DNA of 64,000 nt from JAHEEL01 sp963836085 (GTDB lineage Bacteria > Actinomycetota > Acidimicrobiia > Spongiisociales > UBA5794), in contig CAWIHT010000006.1 in assembly GCA_963836085.1 (NCBI GenBank), positions 1-64,000 on the forward strand, in the 5' to 3' direction. Below the pieces are notes generated by a model. That model worked only from the letters and a program-made list of their open reading frames with translations, searched no databases and was not told where the DNA came from. Below, piece by piece: positions 56,547-64,000 of the stretch; position 1 is the stretch's first letter; every line of letters begins with the position of its first letter. A program made the position numbers and the translations under genes.

Positions 56547-57122
56547 GCCTTCAGTGTGCATCAAGCGTTCTCTCGTACTGCGCCGCTAGCTCAATCATTG
56601 CCTGCTGGCGGGTGCCGTTCGTCTAGCGGGCGTACCTACGTACACACTGAATGCGTCACAATCTCCTCCCACGAGGCTGAGCGCTCCGACCGCTGCCCCT
56701 CCCCGATTGTCACGCCAGGGAGCACCACTGACCCAGAGCCAATGATCACGTGCCTCCCGATGGTGACTGGGCGTCTTGTGACGTTGGTGAACCGGGAAGG
56801 GACCGTGGGGTTGGTCATGGCCGTTCCGCTGTAGTCGTCGTTGCTGGAATACACCGCAACACACGAAGAGAGGCCTGCGTAGTCCTCCACCTTGATACGG
56901 GCAGAACCCATGAGCAGGGTGTATCACCGCGACGTGCACGTTTCGGCCAATGTCGATTCCATCATTGCCTGCCGAAATCACCACGTAGTCGTCGATACGG
57001 GTCCGATCCCCGATGGAGATCATCTCAGGGCGATGAAGCGATGCGAGGCGGGATATCTGGACGTCGACTCCAACGACCGGAGGAGCCAGAGACCCCACCT
57101 CCTGCGTCGAGAGGAAGCTCAA
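56547..57122 (-). CDS. Hexapeptide-repeat acetyltransferase, frameshifted
   Basis: A left-handed beta-helix acetyltransferase of about 190 residues. It begins MSFLSTQEVGSLAPPVVGVD, then ISIGDRTRIDDYVVISAGND. After a frame change near 56910 come YAGLSSCVAVYSSNDDYSGT, TRRPVTIGRHVIIGSGSVVL and PGVTIGEG, and after another near 56710 AAVGALSLVG...YVGTPAR. A last change near 56615 gives RQQAMIELAAQYERTLDAH and the stop at 56547. The ATGA overlap (57119-57122) with the aminotransferase stop suggests the two act in one pathway, acetylating the amino sugar it makes (VioB/PerB/WbpD-like role), but the substrate is not proven. Confidence 0.72.
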
Positions 57123-58248
57123 GAGACAGCACCTTTCAGGGCGTCAACCACTCTTTTCTGGTCCGCTCTTGATAGGTTCGGATAGATCGGAAGGCACAGG
57201 ATTTCGGCGGCAGTAGCGGTCGCGTTTCTCAGGGGAACCACCCGAGGCGACTGCTCGTACATCGGCAATTCGGAGAGCACGGGATAGAAATAGCGGCGCG
57301 GGCGGACGCCGAGCGACACCATGTGGTCTTTGACCCTATCCCGGTCGACGCCGGATTCGGGCCTTACCCTGACCGGGAAGTAGGAGTAGTTGTGGTCGAC
57401 GTTTGGCGCTGGCTCTGGCGGCATGCGGAGCCAGGCGAGATCGCCGAGGGCTGTACGGTATTCCTCGTCGGATCGTGCGACGTCATCTCTAACTGACTCA
57501 AAATGTCGGAGTCGATGGAGGCCCGAGCGAGCACGCTGAACTCATTCATCTTGGCGTTGATCCCTATTGACGTTACTTCTACCTCGCTAAGAATGCCGAA
57601 GTTCGTGACGTTTCGAACTTCGTTCGCCAACTGGGCGGTGGATGCGACTACGGCCCCGCCCTCAAATGTATTTCGAGGCTTCGTAGCATGGAATGAGGTC
57701 ACGGAAGCATCGCACTCTGCTAACACGCTGACGCCGTTCCTTCGGACGCCGAACGCATGGGCTCCGTCATACACGATCGGTATGCCGTACTTCGCCCCGA
57801 GATCGTCGAAGCCGCTGATATCACAAGGAGTCCCATACGTGTGAACCGGCATGATGAGTGAGGTGCGCCGGGGTTATTGCCTGCTCCACTGACGCTGGTC
57901 GAGGTTCATGGTTCCGGGTCGATCTGGCAAACACAGGCTCCAGGCCGAGCCATGCAATCGAGTCGCGGTGGCCGCGAATGAGTAGGGCGTGGTGATGACC
58001 TCTCCGTTGAGATCTAGAGCCCACAGCGTGGACAAGAGTCCGAGGGTGCCGTTTGAAACGAGGGTGATGTTGGCGGACCCGAGCCACGGCCGAAGAGCGG
58101 TGACGAACCTGTCATGGAAGGGACCGTGATTCGTGAGCCATCTGGATTCCCAGATTTCTCGCAGATCAGGGAGCATATCTTCGAGAGGGGGCAGGAACGG
58201 CTTGGTGACGTGGATCACCGTGTCGGTCGGGCCTTGGTCGCGGCTCAT
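57119..58248 (-). CDS. DegT/DnrJ/EryC1/StrS-family PLP sugar aminotransferase, frameshifted
   Basis: An aminotransferase of about 376 residues that would put an amino group on a nucleotide keto-sugar. It begins TVIHVTKPFLPPLEDMLPDL and WESRWLTNHGPFHDRFVTAL, typical of the VioA/WecE branch, then ITLVSNGTLGLLSTLWALDL. After a change near 57900 it reads HTYGTPCDISGFDDLGAKYG, IPIVYDGAHAFGVRRNG and VTSFHATKPRNTFEGGAVVA, in which K of HATK is the PLP lysine. After another near 57470 it has NYSYFPVRV and the C-terminal YFYPVLSELPMYEQSP. The start is ATG 58248 or GTG 58218. A keto-sugar source may be the CapD- or dehydratase-type genes nearby. Confidence 0.78.
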
Positions 58249-58585
58249 GCACCAATAGTAGGACTGGGGCGATGCGACCGGGTCGCGCTGCCCAGAACTC
58301 GGATGGCTCGGCCCTGGCACCAGGAACGCCTGCCCGAACTGATGAGCGCACCATTTGATCGACCCGTGTAGCTCTTGGCCACCGCGGCCGGAGTTGTTGG
58401 ACGTGCGTGGGCGAGCGGGTGTGCGGTCTTGGAGTGGTTCGCCTTGCGAGGAACGATCCCGCGAACCAACCGTCGTGTGACTCGCTACATGGCGATTGCG
58501 GCTCGCGCCTCTGGACGCCCGTCGCCGAGCCCTGCGAGAGTCCGCTCTCGGTGCCGAGTGCGAGTTCGTCTAACGTCTTTGGCCT
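58249..58585. other. Divergent intergenic region
   Basis: These 337 bp lie between the divergent aminotransferase and ligase genes. An open frame crosses most of it in phase with the ligase, but its composition (Arg-rich, no hydrophobic helices) does not look coding until about 58590. Nothing else recognisable is seen. Confidence 0.45.
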
Positions 58586-59961
58586 ATGGGTTCAACGAAC
58601 GGGACTTCTTCTTACGGGCGACGCTGGTTCGCTCTCACCCTCGAACGGTCGGGTTGGGCAAGGGCATCCGGACGGTTGGCGGCTCGGTGGCCGCTTCTTC
58701 GGTGCTGTGCGGAGTCGCAATTGCGATCCCGACGCTTGTTCCGCCGCTGCTTGTTGGGCTGGCGTTGTGGGCGCTCCGCGGATATCGGGAGGTCATTCAG
58801 TCGCTCACCTTGACGTGGCTGGTGACGTTCCTGAATCCGGCGCTGTACGAGGGGCAGGGGGCACTCCGTTGGCTGGTGGTTGGTGCTGCCGCTGCCAGCG
58901 TCTTGTTCGCCTCGGGCCAAGCCGATCACGACAAGCGGTGCGAGCCTCGGGTCTCGGTGCTGCCGTGCTGCTATTTCTGCCTTCAGTCTGTTCTCGCCGG
59001 CGTTCGACTGGCGGCATTCGAGCTCGTCGGGTTTGCTGCTGGCGCGTTCGTCGTGTTGGCGGTGCTCGTCGTTGAACCGAGGATCGAAGCCGACTGGTTG
59101 AGTGGCTGGCTCGCGGGTCTCTTCTGGTTCGTTGTTCTGGCGAGTGCCCCTCTCGTGGGGAGCGGACTCGGGTATGTAAGGAACGGTCACGGCTTCCAAG
59201 GAATCCTGAACCATCCCCAGTCCCTTGGTGTCTTCCTCGCTCCATTCGTTGCGGTGTTCGCTCTCGACTGGCTGGTCGGGGGTCGACTGCCGTTCGCTGG
59301 TCTCGGAGCACTGGTGGGAGTCGTGCTGTTGCCGATGACCGAAGCCCGAGTTGGGGTATTGCTGCAGCGGGGGGCGTCGTCGTCGCTGTCTCCATCTACT
59401 GGCTGGGCCATCGCGGGGAGGATCTTGTCGATCGTTCCCGGGCAGTTCTCGTGGCGCAACCGTGGTTCTGGTCCTGGTGCTGGCCACGACCCTCGGATAC
59501 GCCGCGGCCGCCCAGGACTTCGCGACCAAGGGCACCGGTGAATCGCTGCTTGAGTCCTTTGAAGTCTCCCGCGGCGTTCTCGTGCAGGATTCGATCGACA
59601 GGTTCGTGGAATCACCGATCGTAGGCCGAGGCTTTGGCACACCTGTTGAGATCGATGAGGCGACGGTGACGAATTCGCCGGCTTTCCGATAAGTGCTCCG
59701 GTGGAAGCCGGATTCGCCTTGAGTGGCGTGCTCGAGCAGGCCGGTATCCTGGGCCTGCTCGGACTGCTCGTCCTCTTGTACAGGGCGATCTGGCCAACCA
59801 TCCGTTCGGGGTCGCTTGCGGCTTCTGGTCTGGCAGTCGCTGCGCTCTTGACCAACTTCGGCGAGGCCACGATCACGTCGTTTGGTGGTCTTGGGCTGTT
59901 CGTGTGGCTGATGATCGGATGGGCAGCAGCGCTATCCAGGGCGGTCCGGGCGCGAGCCTGA
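58586..59961 (+). CDS. O-antigen ligase/polymerase family membrane protein, frameshifted
   Basis: A Wzy/WaaL-like protein of about 450 residues with ten or more helices. Helices include SVAASSVLCGVAIAIPTLVP, LLVGLALWALRGYREV, FELVGFAAGAFVVLAVLVV and LAGLFWFVVLASAPLVGSGL. The conserved loop FQGILNHPQSLGVFLAPFVA and LGALVGVVLLPMTEARVGVL match the family NHPN...G...S/T-E-A-R pattern. After frame changes near 58920, 59390 and 59690 the periplasmic SPIVGRGFGTPVEIDEATVT and helix VLEQAGILGLLGLLVLLYRA follow. The exact start is uncertain (58586 lies in the alternative frame). It is the second ligase or polymerase in the window, suggesting a second polymer. Confidence 0.7.
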
Positions 59962-60086
59962 GAGTTCCCCAGTGCAGGGACCGATCGATGGGGGCATTGG
60001 ACTGTCGGTCGCTTGCTGAGCTCGCCTCGGGCACAGACCGCCTACGAGGGGCGGGCCAGGCGCCATAGGTCGACGTTCAGCGCCGG

Positions 60087-61250
60087 CTAGATCCTGTCCG
60101 TCTGGATGTCGTCCAACATGGCCATATGGCGATCCGCCGACCGCGCGTCTCGAAACCACCCCGAGCGAAGGCACTCGTGGTCCTTGAAGGCTCACGTACT
60201 CATCCTGTTCATCGCGATGAGGTCCTCGAGGCTCCGGGTCCACTCAGTCGGCACGTCAAGCGGTATCACCCAGCCGAACGGACTGCCCACTGACGGTGTC
60301 CATGGGGTTCGGTCAGAGATGAGTACCGGCGTGCCTAGGCGGATTGACTCCCAGACGGAGTGACCGAAATTCTCGCCAAGCGTCGGCAGCGCCATGGCGT
60401 GGTGGTCGAGAATTGCCTCTTCTGCGGCCTCGTGGTCTAGAGCCCCGGCGATCTTCACTTGGATGTTCGCTGGCAGTTGATCAAGCACGTCTTGCAGATT
60501 GTTGAGATACCCGGAGTCTCTTGGTCCAGCGATTGTGAGAGTGACGGATCCTCCGACGTTTGCGAGGGCGTCAAGCAGGAACGGTAGGTTCTTCTTGGGG
60601 AGATCGCGCGATAGGAACAGGATTCGCACCGAACCCGGCTCCTTGTCCATATCCACGGAGATTGCCGAAGGCGGCGGGGATGGCACGTTTGGGGCCAGGT
60701 AGACCCTGCCGTTGAGTGACGCGATCTGGTGGATCGCACCACTCTCTTCCTCATTGGTAGCGTGCCATACCACGCCCTCGTGAAGGTGCAGGAGCCGCGC
60801 CGCTGAGAGATACATCCGTTTTCGGCCGGCGTGAATGCCGAGTGCCCCCGGGTCCAACTGGCCGCGTGGGGCGAGAAGGATCGGGCCGCGACTTCCTCCG
60901 CCGAGCCACTCGGCAAAGGTACCCGATGGTCGACATCGAGAAGAGGGAATTCAGGTACACCAAGTCTGCTTGCAGTTTGTGCTGGATGCGATCGACCAAT
61001 CGACCGGTGATTCGAGATTTGCTCGAGTAGTAGACACGGTCGTGCGGGCGACGGATCCAAGTGTCCGGAGCTACCTCCTCATAGGGTTCGAGTGTCCCTG
61101 ATCTCGATTTCGAGTCAGCACGTAGAAATCGAAGTCAGCGGATAGGGCATGCGCCATGTTCGAGATGCTCCGGATCGGGCCCCCGGCACGAAATCCGGGT
61201 TCGTAGCTATCAACGACGATGAGGATTCTGGGCTTCGCTCGAATGGCCAC
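60087..61250 (-). CDS. Glycosyltransferase family 4, frameshifted
   Basis: A GT4 enzyme of about 387 residues. GTG 61250 has AGGAG four bases upstream and gives RILIVVDSYEPGFRAGGPIR, the glycine-rich acceptor loop with the GGPxRS pattern. After a shift near 61095 it has LQADLVYLNSLFSMSTIGYL, then after another near 60880 YLSAARLLHLHEGVVWHATN, VRILFLSRDLPKKNLPFLLD (donor entry), VTLTIAGPRDSGYLNNLQDV and MALPTLGENFGHSVWESIRL, in which the PTxxENFGxxxxE motif binds the donor. A last shift near 60195 yields the tail AFKDHECLRSGWFRDARSAD. 125 bp separate it from the ligase stop. Confidence 0.76.
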
Positions 61251-61339
61251 TGTCTCCTAGGGTCGCCGACCGAGAATATACTCCCGATGCTGAGCCGACC
61301 TTCACCAACTGGCGTTCGGCGTCTCTACTAGGGGTATTC

Positions 61340-62262
61340 ATGCGAGCAGTGGTAACCGGAGGAGCTGGATTCATAGGCTCAAATCTTGTGCACAGACTCT
61401 CCCGTGATGGTCTCGTCGTGGTGTTGGACAATCTCTCCTCGGGGTACCTGGCAAATCTTCCTGAGACAACCACGGAGTTCTGTGCGACGGATGTCGCGTC
61501 CGAACGTATCCCGTCGTTCGTGGCTGAGAGCGATAGCTTCTTCCACCTCGCCGCATCGGTCGGCAACAAGCGATCCATCGACCACCCGATTCGAGATTCG
61601 CAGGTCAACGTCATCGGCACACTCAATGTGCTCGAAGCGGCTCGCGAGCACGGTGTGCCAACGGTCGTGCTGTCGTCTTCGGCCGGCATCTTCGGTGAGC
61701 TGAAGACCCTGCCGATCCGCGAGGACCATCCCCTCGATCCCGACTCGCCCTACGGGGTGAGCAAGCTTGCCGAGGAGAAGCACGGCATGGTCTACGCCAA
61801 GCTGTACGACATGGATGTCGTGGCCCTCCGCTACTTCAACGTCTACGGGCCGAATCAGCGGTACGACGCCTACGGGAACGTGATTCCGATCTTCGTGTTC
61901 CAGATGCTCGAGGGGAAGCCGATCACGATCTACGGCGATGGGGAACAGACTCGGGACTTCGTGAACGTCGCTGATGTCGTGGATGCCAACATCGCCGCCG
62001 CGGAGGTCGACGGCCTGTCGGGTGCGTTCAACATCGGCAGCGGCACCCGGATCAGCATCAACGATCTTGCCCGCATGCTGCACGAGATCATGGAGATCCC
62101 GTGGAACGTCGAGTACCGGGCGCCGAGGCCAGGCGACGTCCGAGACAGCCTCGCCGACATCACCGCTGCCCGCGAGGCGTTCGGATTCGATCCGAAGGTC
62201 GAGATGTATGAGGGCCTGGTTGAGTACGTTGCCTGGGCGAAGACTGTGGCGACGACCGGTGA
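61340..62262 (+). CDS. NAD-dependent UDP-sugar 4-epimerase/dehydratase (SDR)
   Basis: An extended SDR enzyme of about 307 residues. NAD motif AVVTGGAGFIGSNLVHRLSR, then DSFFHLAASVGNKRSIDHPI, VVLSSSAGIFGELKTLPIRE, catalytic SPYGVSKLAEEKHGMVYAKL (YxxxK), LRYFNVYGPNQRYDAYGNVI and ITIYGDGEQTRDFVNVADVV. This is the GalE/WbpP-type family (UDP-GlcNAc or UDP-glucose 4-epimerase and relatives). The open frame runs to 62437 with unlikely sequence. A small shift just before 62260 would end it at a TGA overlapping the next gene's GTG (GTGA), which is the more natural end. It is the first of three co-directed nucleotide-sugar genes. Confidence 0.82.
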
Positions 62263-63151
62263 GCCGCGTCCTTGTCCTCGGAGCCGCCGGCATGCTCGGC
62301 CACAAGATGCTGCAGACGCTGAGTTCCGAAGGCCACGAGGTCGCCGGGACCGATTCGGGGCGAGATCGCGTCGATCTCGGCGCCGTCGGCGAATTCCTGT
62401 CGAGGTACGGCTCCGATCATCGACGGCGTGGACGTGACCGACCTAGACACCGTGCGAGCGGGCCGTGCGACGAGGTCGATCCCGAAGTGGTCGTCAACTG
62501 CGTCGGGAGTCGTCAAGCAGCGCCCGTCGGCCAAGGACTCCATCGCGTCGATCACCATCAACGCGCTGTTCCCGCACCAACTCGCATCGATGTGCGCAGC
62601 GTCGGATCGGCGGCTGATCCACTTCTCGACCGATTGTGTGTTCTCGGGACGTCGAGGGTCGTACACAGAGGACGACGAATCGGACGCCACTGGACCTCTA
62701 CGGTCGAACGAAGTACCTCGGGGAGGTCGGCGACGGGGCGTTGACCTTGCGAACATCGATCATCGGGCGGCAGTTGTCCGCGTTCCAGTCGCTGTCGAGT
62801 GGTTCATCGCCCAGGACGGCGGGACCGTTCAAGGGTTCCAGAGGGCGATGTTCAGCGGCGTCACGACGCTTGCAGGCGTCGCTCACGGTTGCCACGACTC
62901 ATCGACGACTACCCGGCGATCTCCGGCCTGTACCAACTGGCGGGACCGCTGATCTCGAAATACGACCTCCTCGCGAGCATCAGAGATGCACTGGATCTCG
63001 ACATCACGATCGTCCCCGAAGTCGGACTTCAGTGCTCGACCGGACACTTGTCGGCGACCGACTTCGTGGCAGCGACCGGGATCGAGGCACCATCATGGAC
63101 CGATATGATCACCGACATGGCCAACGATCCCACACCCTACGAGGAGACTGA
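62259..63151 (+). CDS. RmlD-like SDR (dTDP-4-dehydrorhamnose-reductase/FnlB-type), frameshifted
   Basis: A reductase of about 295 residues from GTG 62259, beginning RVLVLGAAGMLGHKMLQTLS (NAD(P) motif). Later pieces, joined over frame changes near 62410, 62480, 62690, 62800 and 63040, are SIASITINALFPHQLASMCA, RLIHFSTDCVFSGRRGSYTE (the strongly conserved STDYVF block), LDLYGRTKYLGEV (YxxxK), AISGLYQLAGPLISKYDLLA and GIEAPSWTDMITDMANDPTP. RmlD relatives next to CapD-type dehydratases include FnlB/WbjC of UDP-L-FucNAc synthesis. This protein seems to lack their cupin extension, so exact function is open. It ends beside the CapD-like start. Confidence 0.72.
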
Positions 63152-63152
63152 G

Positions 63153-64000
63153 ATGACGGAGACATCCTTCGAGGCAAGCGAATCGTCATCACGGGGGGCA
63201 CCGGCTCGCTGGGGCGTCGGCTCACCAACCGCATCCTGAGTGGTGAACGCGGCACACCTGAGAAGGTCATCATCTTCTCCCGCGACGAAGCCAGGCAGCA
63301 TCAGATGCGCCTCGACTTCCTCCACCGCGGTCCGGCGACCGATGAGGTCATCTTCCGGAACTTCGAGCATGCGCTCGAGTTCCGTATCGGGGACATCAGG
63401 AACCGTGACTCCGTTGCATCGGTCCTGCGCGACGCCGACATCGTGTTCAACGCCGCAGCCATGAAGCAGGTACCGACCTGCGAGTACTTCCCGTACGAGG
63501 CCGTCCGCACGAACGTCGAAGGTGCCGAGAACATCGTGTGGGCCATCGAGTCCAACAATCTCCCGGTCGAAGTCGTCGTCGGGATCTCCACCGACAAGGC
63601 CTGCAAGCCGGTGAACGTCATGGGCATGACCAAGGCGGTCCAGGAACGGGTGTTCATCCAGGGCAACATGCGATGCAACGGGACCCGTTTCGTCGGGGTG
63701 CGCTACGGAAACGTGCTGGCATCGCGCGGTTCGGTCATCCCCCTGTTCCACGACCAGATCCGGCAGGGAGGTCCCGTCACCGTCACCACCGCCGAGATGA
63801 CACGATTCCTCCTGAGCCTCGACGCCGCCGTCGACACCGTCTTCGCTGCCATCGACCTTGCTGATCCGGGGGAGATCCTCGTTCCCGACGTCCCGGCCGC
63901 ACTCGTGATCAACATCGCCGAGGCCCTCATCGACGGCCGCGACATCCCCACGGTCGTCACCGGCATCCGGCCCGGGGAGAAGACCCACGAGATCATGATC
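63153..64000 (+). CDS. CapD/FnlA-like UDP-N-acetylglucosamine 4,6-dehydratase (partial, runs off window)
   Basis: At least 280 residues of a short-form polysaccharide-biosynthesis SDR. RIVITGGTGSLGRRLTNRIL is the NAD(P) motif, followed by VIIFSRDEARQHQMR, FNAAAMKQVPTCEYFPYEAV, VVGISTDKACKPVNVMGMTK (the M-x3-K catalytic motif that replaces YxxxK in CapD/FlaA1 proteins) and TRFVGVRYGNVLASRGSVIP. ATG 63153 is out of frame by one with the domain, so an indel lies near 63158. The product would be a UDP-4-keto-6-deoxy-HexNAc for the RmlD-like reductase or the aminotransferase. No stop occurs before the window ends. Confidence 0.85.

Overview
This 64 kb window is high-GC DNA from an actinomycete-type bacterium. 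The best guess is an uncultured or marine Acidimicrobiia-like lineage. This rests on the S-layer-homology repeats (NVTREQMAAFLVRALG type), FG-GAP repeats fused to LCP enzymes, and the overall codon bias; it is inference, since no rRNA is present. Almost everything in the window concerns synthesis, export, decoration or anchoring of cell-surface polysaccharide. The one clear housekeeping gene is metK. No tRNA, rRNA, CRISPR array or insertion sequence was seen, and no initiating sugar-phosphate transferase (WcaJ/WecA type), so the loci probably continue beyond the window.

Layout. 0-9.3 kb: GT4 glycosyltransferases, a Wzx-type flippase, an F420-hydrogenase-beta-like iron-sulfur protein and a polysaccharide pyruvyl transferase. 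9.4-12.7 kb: nucleotide-sugar genes (GDP-fucose synthase, a UDP-sugar dehydrogenase, an epimerase). 12.6-15.9 kb: a PP2C relic, a two-domain small-molecule kinase and metK. 16.3-30.7 kb: two giant secreted proteins of about 2548 and 2000 residues that share a C-terminal module array and terminator; the first carries four 1023-bp tandem repeats. 30.8-45.8 kb: VanZ-like protein, flippase, GT2, O-antigen ligase/polymerase, GT4s, two Wzz proteins, WcaF-like acetyltransferase, SGNH-like lipoprotein, sulfotransferase, PP2C phosphatase, BY-type tyrosine kinase and a Thr-rich lipoprotein. 45.9-53.7 kb: two tandem copies of an FG-GAP/LCP/SLH protein, with a HAD phosphatase and a 2-hydroxyacid dehydrogenase. 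54-64 kb: another flippase, GT4s, a DegT aminotransferase with an acetyltransferase, another O-antigen ligase and three nucleotide-sugar enzymes ending in a partial CapD-like dehydratase.

How it works together (inference). Nucleotide sugars are made by the dehydrogenase, epimerases, aminotransferase and CapD/RmlD-type enzymes. Glycosyltransferases assemble repeat units, which acetyl-, pyruvyl- and sulfotransferases can decorate. Wzx proteins flip them, Wzy/WaaL proteins polymerise or ligate them, and Wzz/BY-kinase proteins set chain length, with a PP2C phosphatase beside the kinase. The LCP-SLH proteins could attach polymer to the wall while docking on pyruvylated wall polymer.

Quality warning. 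About twenty genes are interrupted by frame changes across which the same protein family continues in another frame with its motifs intact. This looks like indel error in the assembly more than gene decay. Coordinates for such genes span the whole reconstructed gene.
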